Part shown: in pieces, positions 21,250 to 31,135 of the stretch
Numbering within the stretch: position 1 is the first letter of the stretch
How the letters are laid out: each line of letters starts with the position of its first letter
Assembly: GCA_031308135.1 (NCBI GenBank)
Contig: JAHLJT010009419.1
Coordinates: 184,040,125 to 184,104,124, forward strand
Source: Acheta domesticus
Lineage: Eukaryota > Arthropoda > Insecta > Orthoptera > Gryllidae
Direction: 5' to 3'
Length of the DNA stretch: 64,000 nucleotides
Notes under the pieces: model-generated
Told to the model about the DNA's origin: nothing
The model's database searches: none
Seen by the model: only the letters and a program-made list of their open reading frames with translations
Translations under genes and position numbers: made by a program

Positions 21250-22690
21250 AGGGGTGGGTAAGGGTCGAGGGACGGAGGTGTGCGGAGCGATATGACGCAG
21301 GGGTGACTGGGTGGTGAGCACTCTGGAAATACGGAAGATGGAAGCAACCATAATGGATGGCGGCTTGATGGAAAGTCGAAAGAGGTAGTCAACCCTGGCA
21401 ACAAGGCTAGAGCGCGAGAAGGCTTTCTCGTGTTTGGAATGTGGAGGAAGGCGCCGATGTAGCCAGGTCGAGCGCGAGACTGCGGACAGAAGAGATGAAC
21501 GAGGTTTCCGACAGAGCGGCAGCCGACACGTCGAAAAGATAAGTACAAGACGAGAAATCTCTTTTTATTACGTCTTCAAAATTGCTGTGTGGACATTAAT
21601 GAATTGTCAGGAAAATAGTATATTATCATAACATTAAACGGGAATAGAACAAGTTCAGTGACGAATCCGAAGTTAAAATACATGTTAGGATGCATATACC
21701 AGTAACTGTTAAAATTTTTTAATGAAACTATATTTTGCATTCATGGTGACGGATAGGTATGGTGATTTAAGTATTTCACATTTGCTATGTTACAAATGTT
21801 CTGAAAGTGGCTTCGTATGAGATTGTACATTGAATTTTTGTAGTAATTTATTTCAAATAGTTGCATTTATTATCTTAATTGAAGTCAGTTCCTTGATCAT
21901 TAACTATGATGACTTTATCGTCTCATATGTCCCAGTTGTGATGACTTCATTCAAGTAATATTGTGTTTTCACGTTCTACAAAATAGGCGAGAAGACAGGT
22001 GCAGTGATCACGTATTTAAATTGGTGTAATACAGTCAGTGTTGACTTGAAATTTAGTTCCCTGTTGTGTGAAGACGCTGGAAGTCCGTTCATCGGGACTC
22101 AACGCACGGTAGAATGAGGGACTATGCCAGAAGTGTTTCTTATAACTTTATAAAAGTAAATTATGCACAGTTATAGTTAGCTGAAATCATTATGGACTTG
22201 AGAAGGAAACAAATCAGTTTCATGTGTGGTGTTCATTTCATTAGCGGCATGGTCCTTGGTGCCAGAATTATGTATCAAGTGGTAAATGTTTTTGGACTAT
22301 TGTATTTTTAGGAAAAATTATCGCCATTTGTGTGTTTCTTCTTTTGTGTTCTTGGTATGAGGGGCATGCATAGCCCTTTCGCAATGTTTACTATACAACC
22401 ACCTATATATTACATTGACGTTGATAACAGGTCATGAGGGCAAAAGATGCTCATACGTACTTTAATTAATTATTAAATATGTCGTTTGCTTTCCCCAAAT
22501 GCACTTGAATTCCCTTCATTGAAAGAGCGTGGGGCATCTCAAACACGAACCTCTCACTTCGTCTCAGATTTCCCATTTTTAGGAAATCAAGATAAATTTT
22601 GCATACTTTGTATGACGACTCAATGGACGGTGTGGATCCATGCAGCCACCCACGCACCAGATAAAAAAGGGGCGATTGGGACGTCACTAT
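21250..22690. other. AT-rich intron, no recognised feature
   Basis: No exon, TIR or tRNA-like box was seen. The first 250 bases are moderately GC-rich but show no coding frame with splice sites. Confidence 0.4.
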
Positions 22691-22696
22691 ATATAT

Positions 22697-23003
22697 AGTG
22701 TATATATTGTATATATGGAGTATATATTGTATATATGGAGTATATATTGTATATATGGAGTATATATTGTATATATGGAGTATATATTGTATATATGGAG
22801 TATATATTGTATATATGGAGTATATATTGTATACATGGAGTATATATTGTATACATGGAGTATATATTGTATACGTGGAGTATATATTGTCTATACGGAG
22901 TATATGTTGTATGTATGGAGTATATGTTGTATGTATGGAGTATATGTTGTATGTATGGAGTATATATTGTATGTATGGAGTATATATTGTATGTATGGAG
23001 TAT
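22697..23003. repeat. 20-bp satellite (TATATATTGTATATATGGAG), about 15 units
   Basis: Regular 20-bp units show ordered variants along the array: ATATATGGAG first, then ATACATGGAG, ATACGTGGAG, CTATACGGAG, and finally ATGTATGGAG. Long Tyr/Ile-rich open frames across it are artefacts. Confidence 0.92.
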
Positions 23004-23193
23004 TATTCACTTTGTCTATTATTCACTCTTTCACTTCAATTTATAACTTCTCTCAATTTATATTTATACAGCGCAGGTAACGTGAAATAGTATCGAGAAG
23101 TGCTGTAGCAGCAGTAACTGAGCCATAAAACTAGTCCCCTGCAGGCGAATGAACGGCGTGCGCCAACCGAAGCGAGGGAGGGCGGAAGCGAAC

Positions 23194-23304
23194 CTCGAAG
23201 CGCAGGCGGCGGATGAACTCGCCCAGCTGCGCCGCCAGCGACGCGCGGGCGAAGTTGGGCGGCAGCGGCGGCACCGCGGGCCGCGACGGCGAGCGGTACA
23301 CGAC
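23194..23304 (-). CDS. Exon w11
   Basis: The acceptor GGGTGCGCAG is followed in phase 0 by VVYRSPSRPAVPPLPPNFAR and then a short helix ASLAAQLGEFIRRLRFE. The donor GTTCGC follows GAG, in phase 0. All 37 codons are GC-rich at the third base. The join to w12 gives an uninterrupted frame (RRLRFE then IQCESQ). The weak donor is the least certain element. Confidence 0.78.
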
Positions 23305-23356
23305 CTGCGCACCCAAGACGGCCGACTTTGAAAGAGAGCTTGTGTGGCTGTAATTT

Positions 23357-23527
23357 ATATCAATACGTTGGTCCAGCATTTAAAAGACAGAACATGTTTC
23401 AAATAACGGTTTATATATTAAATAAAATACAAATTCCATACAACGTTTCGGAAACGTATTTTATTTAATGTATAAACTGTTATTTGAAACATTTTCTCTC
23501 TTAAATGATGGACCTACTTATTGATAT
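23357..23527. mobile_element. Palindrome with Penelope-like loop
   Basis: Arms of about 73 bp (23357-23430 and 23455-23527) pair with few mismatches, for example TTTCAAATAACGGTTTATAT against its inverse. On the minus strand the 25-base loop includes GAAACGTTGT, identical to ten bases just inside the right flank of the Penelope-like element at 51200. It may be two inverted terminal-repeat remnants of such an element (inference). Confidence 0.55.
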
Positions 23528-23529
23528 AC

Positions 23530-24220
23530 ATTGAAAATATAGACAGAAACGGAAAATGTTGATTACAATTATGATTGTAATTCCACATCCTTATGGAGGG
23601 TTCTAATTGTGTAATGCTCAAAAAAGTAGTAACATCTTGTTGCTCAAAGCAATTTGTTAGAACTGGATTTGTCATGTAAACAGTGAAAGTCAGTTACTAT
23701 ATTGCAAAGAATAATTTTCGGAATCATGCTATTTTTGAAACATGGCAATCAAACGGACGTAACTTGACCTACATTGATGGGTGGAATGAAGGGTCTATGG
23801 TTATAACGAAGCGCATGATATAGTTACACAAGAAATCTGATGTCTTATGAGAACGTTGGAAAGGTTCTAGGCCGAAAAGGCTGTTGAATTCAATTATAAC
23901 AGAATGAATCAGATAATTGAGAAAAAATACTGAAAATACAAAATAAAATATTTAAGATGGACTTGGGTTTGAAGTCCGTAAACAACTTTTTTGAGCATTA
24001 ATGAAAGTTTATACTTTTTACGAACAATTATTTACTCAGTTTAACTGTCGCTTAGCACCCACAAACAATTTTATTGCCAGAAAGATTATTTATAGTGAAT
24101 GCAGATTTCACATTTCGGTGCTACGTTGGTTGTGAAAATAATAAATATTGAAAATCAAATATGAATTTGTGAATAAGCAGAGCGTATTTTATAGGTTTTT
24201 AACCAAGTTTCTCCCAAAAT
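23530..24220. other. AT-rich intron, nothing recognised
   Basis: No exon or repeat signature was visible on either strand. Confidence 0.4.
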
Positions 24221-24224
24221 TGAA

Positions 24225-24715
24225 AAAGATATGCAGTGCTTCTGACCGGGAGGTCCTGGACCAGTCTTGACGGTGAAAGGATTTTCCACACTAGCTTCTC
24301 AACGAGGTCAAATTCAGCCGCTTTCTTGAGGAGAATTCTAGCAGCCGGCTGCTCTGATCGGTAGTTTTCCGTGTTTATCCAATCAACACCAGACGAACGC
24401 CGAAGTAGTACTCTCACAAACGGGCCACGGACCGCTTTCGATTTTTCCTTCCTCTTCCTTCTCCTTTCCTTACCCCTTACTTACACCTACAGAGACCAGT
24501 CGGGAGCTTGTAACTGGTTCCGGCAGGGACGGTGCCACGCTGGTGGGAGATAGTTGGTTGGGGAAAATCCCTGCAAGCCGGCGCCGGATCTCGCCATCCA
24601 ACGGAGAAAGATCACTTCCATCTCACGCGGTAAAAACAATCACTACACTTACGGGATTAATGACCTTAGCCGTTGTCGCGCCCGAAATCACTTATCAATC
24701 AATTGAAAAAGATAT
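24225..24715 (+). mobile_element. SINE family A copy, opposite orientation
   Basis: The plus strand reads GACCGGGAGGTCCTGGACCA, CACTAGCTTCTCAACGAGGT and so on through to CGCGCCCGAAATCACTTATC. It matches the minus-strand copies in order. This is the only family A copy pointing against the host gene. Confidence 0.78.
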
Positions 24716-24719
24716 CTTT

Positions 24720-25815
24720 TGCACCTTTGGAGCGTTGCAGCGAGGGCAAGGAATCGGTGTCGTGCTGGATGACGATGAGCTGGCAGATTGGCGTTCCTTT
24801 TTGGTTGGAGAGGGCGGCGCGGAATTCAACTCACCTGCAAAGGGAGGAGATTGGTTATGCATGATAACAAAGTCCTTGTTGAGCGTTAAAGGGAGACGTT
24901 ATAGTTTTAATTTTAACACGTTTTAATTCCACAAATTTCTCTAGGTAAAGCCACAGTCTTACAAGAAACATGATTCAATCATTTACAAAGATATTAAGTT
25001 AGACTAACTACAATAATGTTCTACAATAATTTAGTAACTAAATAAAGATCAGTAAGATTAATATTTTACAAATAATTATTATTATAATTATATTATAAGT
25101 AATGATAAAATTACTAATAATTATTATTAGTAAAATATTAGTCTTGTTAAACTGGGATTTTTCTAGGAGTATTTAATTTCACTCAGTAATAATTGAATAA
25201 AAACATTTCGAGGATGCTGCAAAAAGTATCGAAAGCTCGAAATACCGATATTCATTCCTCAGGAATTGATTGAACAGGAAATATCATATGAGTCAATTTC
25301 GCAATTTGTATACCAATCACAAAGTTTAAACCAATTTTGAGAATTTATAACAGACAAGAGCAGAGAAAAATATTCACATTTTACAGTTTCTCCATTATCA
25401 TAATTTTTTTTCATTTAATTTAAAATTTCTAATTTTTTCCAATATTTTCAGCTATTTCGCATCACTGAATTATTAACTGAATATTCCTTTGTAGTCCTTA
25501 GAGTTGCACTATTGTACCATAACTATATGAAAAATTAAAAGTAGGGAGTAAAAGGTTGGTAGTTGGGAAATATAATGGTAGAGTTAACTTGAAGTATTAT
25601 TTCAAACTTTCATAAAAATATGAAGGAAAAATATAAGAATCAATGAATTTTTTATGTCTACAGTAATTTAAAGCTAATAAATGTTCAATCTTAATAATAC
25701 TCGTATTTATACTACAAAAATTGCATTGTATTTTGTATAAAAAAGAGAAACAATCATTATTTTATCAAAGACGTTCGTGTCAAATATTTGTTTACAAATA
25801 AATGACAAAAGAAAG
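24720..25815. other. AT-rich intron, nothing recognised
   Basis: Contains the small palindrome-like TAATAATTATTATTAGTAA region near 25060-25140. No exon or element boundary was seen. Confidence 0.4.
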
Positions 25816-25824
25816 AAAGAAAGT

Positions 25825-26285
25825 CCTCCTATGGCTCATGACTAGCAAACTTGCTTCCCATGCCATGACTGGGTTCGATTTCTGGATGAAGCAAACATTA
25901 CGTCAGTTTTCACTGCAGTATCCAGTTAATATGGCTGATTGATATTGTGAAAGCGTCTCGCAGGCAGGGAATGCCAATAGATGAGGTAAGGCAATGGCAC
26001 GCGTCGTGGGACAGTGGCATGCCACGAGCTTCTCTGCACCACTAGCGTCGGGAAAGGAAACTATTAATAACCCCGCCGTTTTACAATAGGGATGGCGTTG
26101 TCTGGTGGCGGGGTAATGAACTGAGTGAAGGGGTGACTTCGTTGTGGCATCGACCTTGACAACACTGGCGTAAGGGCTAGCGACCTGCTTACCCGGGGTC
26201 TCCCGAGCCCATGGCCGTCGGGTTGCGACCACATGGCATGGCCACAAATTGACAAGGCATCTGTGCCAGAGCACGTAGCAGTCGA
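25825..26285 (+). mobile_element. tRNA-derived SINE, family C, interrupted by a short TIR element
   Basis: The head GGCTCATGACTAGCAAACTT and ACTGGGTTCGATTTCTGG (B box) match the copy at 58935-59230. The body resumes after about 26168 with CGAGCCCATGGCCGTCGGGT. Between them (roughly 25965-26167) is an inverted copy of the hAT-like element at 45673-45905, ending GACCTTGACAACACTG. Confidence 0.65.
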
Positions 26286-26286
26286 A

Positions 26287-26605
26287 TAAAAAAGCAGTCG
26301 AATTGTGTAAATTGGGTGTTCTTTTATTTCTCGCTTAATTTTTCTTTCTGAACAATTATGTTCATTTCGTTTGTAAATAATAAACAATTTACATGTTTCT
26401 GGGGTGTTTCTACGCTTCCATAATGCAAAGTTTTGCCTAAAAATAACTTTTTTCTAACTTTTGAGTGCTAATAGCGGCTCAACCATTCGGAATATCCACG
26501 TAGTTTATTAGACAAAATATGCTTAGAATTGTCTTTAGAGCTTATTTTCCAAGTTTCGACGTTTCCTTTGCGGGCATTCTGTATAATCAGATACATAGCG
26601 ATACT
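26287..26605. mobile_element. Single arm of the foldback element seen at 59835-60389
   Basis: TTTATTTCTCGCTTAATTTT, AATAATAAACAATTTACATG, GCTCAACCATTCGGAATATC and TAGAATTGTCTTTAGAGCTT match the right arm of the 59835 element in order. No opposing arm is present here. Confidence 0.7.
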
Positions 26606-26609
26606 GAGA

Positions 26610-27425
26610 GGAAAAGATTTCAAGTGTAGTCACTTACTTATATGCAATGGCGACGAGAAAGTTGTAATTTGGTTACCAGGATATCCTGCATTTGCTATGC
26701 ACTGAGCCCTGAAATGGATATGACAAGAGAGATTAATTATGTTGTTATGCAAATATAATTTGAACAAGTATGAGACTACCATTAGATGAAATATTCTTTG
26801 GCGTTATAGTTATATTGTTTAAGAATTTAAAAAGAAACATCGTAAACACATACGTATTCAACAAAAGAAGATCTTTAGTGGTAACGACTTTAGATTCAAA
26901 AGATGCAAAAATAATAAAAGCCTACTATTTATGTCGGAAGGCACAAATTTCTAACCGTAAACACTACTGATGGTAAATTAAATTTTCAGCTCTCTAGTCG
27001 GTCTTACAGCTAATGTTTGGAAAATGTGAAGATGTATTGTACAATATCAGACGGTTATCCCTTGACATTGGTGCCTGTTCATGTTGGGATATAAGCAAAT
27101 TAAACTATATTGGTTAACTTGCTGATATATGCTGAATCAGAATTAATCATGGTCCATCTCCGACAATGATTGAGGTACGATTGGTCTCAAATATCACCTT
27201 GTGAAAAGTCGCATTCATTTCGTGTTTGGTTGTCACCTGTGTTCATCTGGTGAAATATTGAGGGCACGGGAAGGGGTGTTGAGACAGTCTGTACGGCACT
27301 TCCTGAGCACCTTCTTGGAAGATACCCAGGGAAAGAAGATCTTGCAAATGTAGCGGTTCTTCCGACAAGAAATGTCCCTGTCGCTTATCAGCCGAGCGAG
27401 GTGCTCCCGTTTTCTGATATACAAC
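26610..27425. other. Intron 3' of exon w10 (includes its read-through frame)
   Basis: The w10 frame stays open beyond the proposed donor down to a TGA at 27243. That tail encodes residues such as LHLQDLLSLGIFQEGAQEVP and could be coding if w10 is sometimes a terminal exon. Below 27243 nothing was recognised. Confidence 0.45.
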
Positions 27426-28199
27426 CTTCTGTAAATCGGGAATCTGCGTCAATACTTTTAGAGATTCGTTGACTTCAGTTTTGGGCTGCGCTTTCGAAAA
27501 TTCACTTTTCCCACTTTGCATCGCACTAGGCGCATCGTTAGGAAACGTATTTTTAGTTTCCGTTGAGTAGATCATTCTCTCGGTAACTTGATTATCAAGA
27601 TCTTTTTCTCGAGGGGTCTGTGATGGGGTGGGTGCCGTTTGGTCCGCGTCAGCTAGGCTTTTGAGTTGGACGGACGAGACTCGTTCTCGAATTTTGTCGT
27701 TCCACTCCTGCGCCATCGCCATCCGTTTCGCGGGATCCAGCAGCTCCTCGGACAAATTGGCGACGCCCAGCGGGCGGTCGCTGAAGTCGGTGGAGAGGTT
27801 GGAGGTCACCTGACTCGAGGACATTTGGCGCAGGCACTTCTCGGGCTGCAAGATCCTGAGCGTGTGCGGCGCGGATTTGTCGTCTTCCGAGTCCTTAGCG
27901 GCGCTGTGGACGGCGCGCGGGGCGAGGCCGCTGTCGAACTGTGGCAGCGCGTGGATGGAGTGGCGGGCGTCCGCGGGCGGGGAGCCGCGCGGGGTGATCT
28001 TGGTGAGCACGCAGTACTGTGAGGTGAGCTCGCGCAGCAGCAGCGTCGGCACCTGGCACACGCCACCCGAGAAGGCCGGCAGCCCCTTGGCCCCCGCCGG
28101 TCCCGGCAGCACGCCCTCGGGCAGCGCGCGCAGCAGCTTCTCCAGCTCCTCGGCCATCTGGATCGCTTGCCCCTCGCTGCCTTCCGCCTGCTCCGAAGC
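27426..28199 (-). CDS. Exon w10: longest exon, helical segments
   Basis: The acceptor ATGTTGCAG at 28200 is followed in phase 0 by ASEQAEGSEGQAIQMAEELE, an acidic helix, and then LPEGVLPGPAGAKGLPAFSG. A second helix, ELLDPAKRMAMAQEWNDKIR, lies near residue 145. The upper half is GC-rich; the lower half has more even composition but remains open. The proposed donor is AAG before GTTGTA at 27420-27425, which joins w11 in phase 0. A stronger-looking donor, CAG before GTGACC near 27810, is also in phase 0 and would remove about 128 residues. The length depends on which is used. The family is not recognised. Confidence 0.75.
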
Positions 28200-28245
28200 C
28201 TGCAACATTTTTTAGGATTACATTCTAAAATAACAGTTTCATATA

Positions 28246-28343
28246 ATACGTTAGTAGGGTGAAGTTGGGAAAATGTGTACTTGGAGTAAATGTGTTCTCG
28301 TTTTTTAAAAAATGTGAGAATATGAGAGCTAGCGCTCCCTCCG
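28246..28343. mobile_element. Short repeat element, copy 1 (second at 33225-33322)
   Basis: GTTAGTAGGGTGAAGTTGGG, AAATGTGTACTTGGAGTAAA and GAGAGCTAGCGCTCCCT recur 5 kb away. About 50 bases on each side (28200-28245 and 28348-28396) are near-duplicates of each other, so it is bracketed by a long direct duplication that includes the w10 acceptor. Confidence 0.65.
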
Positions 28344-28489
28344 CAGTCTGCAACATTTGTTAGGTTTCATTGTTAAATAACTGTTTCATACAATATGGAA
28401 CAGTTTACCCGCAGCAACTTTCAAGCCTTTCCTCTTAGTGCACGTAGTTTTAGAAATAAGCTGAGAGTAATAGATGTTAAATGAGTAAC

Positions 28490-28630
28490 TAAGTGATGTG
28501 AAGCGATGTGAAGCGATGTGAAGTGGTGGGGAAGTGGTGGGGAAGTGGTGGGGAAGTGGTGGGGAAGTGGTGGGGAAGTGGTGGGGAAGTGGTGGGGAAG
28601 TGGTGGGGAAGTGGTGGGGAAGTGATGGGG
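28490..28630. repeat. 11-bp minisatellite (GTGGTGGGGAA) after a 10-bp repeat
   Basis: Three units of GATGTGAAGC are followed by about ten perfect units of AGTGGTGGGGA. This is a short transition block just before the GGAGT array. Confidence 0.9.
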
Positions 28631-28661
28631 AAGTGCTGGTTAGTGTAATCCAATATAAAAC

Positions 28662-30848
28662 AGTGGAGTGGAGTGGAGTGGAGTGGAGTGGAGTGGAGTG
28701 GAGTGGAGTGGAGTGGAGTGGAGTGGAGTGGAGTGGAGTGGAGTGGAGTGGAGTGGAGTGGAGTGGAGTGGAGTGGAGTGGAGTGGAGTGGAGTGGAGTG
28801 GAGTGGAGTGGAGTGGAGTGGAGTGGAGTGGAGTGGAGTGGAGTGGAGTGGAGTGGAGTGGAGTGGAGTGGAGTGGAGTGGAGTGGAGTGGAGTGGAGTG
28901 GAGTGGAGTGGAGTGGAGTGGAGTGGAGTGGAGTGGAGTGGAGTGGAGTGGAGTGGAGTGGAGTGGAGTGGAGTGGAGTGGAGTGGAGTGGAGTGGAGTG
29001 GAGTGGAGTGGAGTGGAGTGGAGTGGAGTGGAGTGGAGTGGAGTGGAGTGGAGTGGAGTGGAGTGGAGTGGAGTGGAGTGGAGTGGAGTGGAGTGGAGTG
29101 GAGTGGAGTGGAGTGGAGTGGAGTGGAGTGGAGTGGAGTGGAGTGGAGTGGAGTGGAGTGGAGTGGAGTGGAGTGGAGTGGAGTGGAGTGGAGTGGAGTG
29201 GAGTGGAGTGGAGTGGAGTGGAGTGGAGTGGAGTGGAGTGGAGTGGAGTGGAGTGGAGTGGAGTGGAGTGGAGTGGAGTGGAGTGGAGTGGAGTGGAGTG
29301 GAGTGGAGTGGAGTGGAGTGGAGTGGAGTGGAGTGGAGTGGAGTGGAGTGGAGTGGAGTGGAGTGGAGTGGAGTGGAGTGGAGTGGAGTGGAGTGGAGTG
29401 GAGTGGAGTGGAGTGGAGTGGAGTGGAGTGGAGTGGAGTGGAGTGGAGTGGAGTGGAGTGGAGTGGAGTGGAGTGGAGTGGAGTGGAGTGGAGTGGAGTG
29501 GAGTGGAGTGGAGTGGAGTGGAGTGGAGTGGAGTGGAGTGGAGTGGAGTGGAGTGGAGTGGAGTGGAGTGGAGTGGAGTGGAGTGGAGTGGAGTGGAGTG
29601 GAGTGGAGTGGAGTGGAGTGGAGTGGAGTGGAGTGGAGTGGAGTGGAGTGGAGTGGAGTGGAGTGGAGTGGAGTGGAGTGGAGTGGAGTGGAGTGGAGTG
29701 GAGTGGAGTGGAGTGGAGTGGAGTGGAGTGGAGTGGAGTGGAGTGGAGTGGAGTGGAGTGGAGTGGAGTGGAGTGGAGTGGAGTGGAGTGGAGTGGAGTG
29801 GAGTGGAGTGGAGTGGAGTGGAGTGGAGTGGAGTGGAGTGGAGTGGAGTGGAGTGGAGTGGAGTGGAGTGGAGTGGAGTGGAGTGGAGTGGAGTGGAGTG
29901 GAGTGGAGTGGAGTGGAGTGGAGTGGAGTGGAGTGGAGTGGAGTGGAGTGGAGTGGAGTGGAGTGGAGTGGAGTGGAGTGGAGTGGAGTGGAGTGGAGTG
30001 GAGTGGAGTGGAGTGGAGTGGAGTGGAGTGGAGTGGAGTGGAGTGGAGTGGAGTGGAGTGGAGTGGAGTGGAGTGGAGTGGAGTGGAGTGGAGTGGAGTG
30101 GAGTGGAGTGGAGTGGAGTGGAGTGGAGTGGAGTGGAGTGGAGTGGAGTGGAGTGGAGTGGAGTGGAGTGGAGTGGAGTGGAGTGGAGTGGAGTGGAGTG
30201 GAGTGGAGTGGAGTGGAGTGGAGTGGAGTGGAGTGGAGTGGAGTGGAGTGGAGTGGAGTGGAGTGGAGTGGAGTGGAGTGGAGTGGAGTGGAGTGGAGTG
30301 GAGTGGAGTGGAGTGGAGTGGAGTGGAGTGGAGTGGAGTGGAGTGGAGTGGAGTGGAGTGGAGTGGAGTGGAGTGGAGTGGAGTGGAGTGGAGTGGAGTG
30401 GAGTGGAGTGGAGTGGAGTGGAGTGGAGTGGAGTGGAGTGGAGTGGAGTGGAGTGGAGTGGAGTGGAGTGGAGTGGAGTGGAGTGGAGTGGAGTGGAGTG
30501 GAGTGGAGTGGAGTGGAGTGGAGTGGAGTGGAGTGGAGTGGAGTGGAGTGGAGTGGAGTGGAGTGGAGTGGAGTGGAGTGGAGTGGAGTGGAGTGGAGTG
30601 GAGTGGAGTGGAGTGGAGTGGAGTGGAGTGGAGTGGAGTGGAGTGGAGTGGAGTGGAGTGGAGTGGAGTGGAGTGGAGTGGAGTGGAGTGGAGTGGAGTG
30701 GAGTGAGTGGAGTGGAGTGGAGTGGAGTGGAGTGGAGTGGAGTGGAGTGGAGTGGAGTGGAGTGGAGTGAGTGGAGTGGAGTGGAGTGGAGTGGAGTGGA
30801 GTGGAGTGGAGTGGAGTGGAGTGGAGGGAGTGGAGTGGAGTGGAGTGA
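28662..30848. repeat. GGAGT pentanucleotide satellite, about 2.19 kb
   Basis: From 28662 to about 30704 the sequence is an unbroken run of TGGAG units with no mismatch, roughly 408 copies. The last 145 bp contain three one-base indels or changes (near 30704, 30768 and 30826). The pentamer has no stop in any plus frame, so long WSGVE-type open frames appear; the minus strand gives LHSTP. None is a gene. Confidence 0.97.
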
Positions 30849-31135
30849 ACGTGATAAATGCCTTTTTCTATATAATTTAGCCAATGCTGATTTTATTATC
30901 ACTAACATATAATTGTTGTATATCATTGTAGAGTTGAAATGATTGTTATAACACTTATTATTAGCGACAGTATGATTATTGCATCGTATTGTATTGTACT
31001 TTTTTATTATCTTGTTATTATTATTGCAATTATTGTTAATCAACTGCCACCTGGTCATGCCTAATTGCAGTTCAAATGTATGTATGTAATATTGTGAAGT
31101 GATTTGCGTTAAAAGCGTCTATGGCGTTATAAATC

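Noticed and set aside
22620..23090. Tyr/Ile-rich open frames
   Set aside because: Translation of the 20-bp satellite.
28490..30848. CRISPR-like tandem array
   Set aside because: Contiguous simple repeats without spacers, in a eukaryotic intron.
28386..31058. Very long open frames on both strands (792-890 codons)
   Set aside because: They are made by the stop-free GGAGT pentamer and its flanks; no coding signal outside the repeat.
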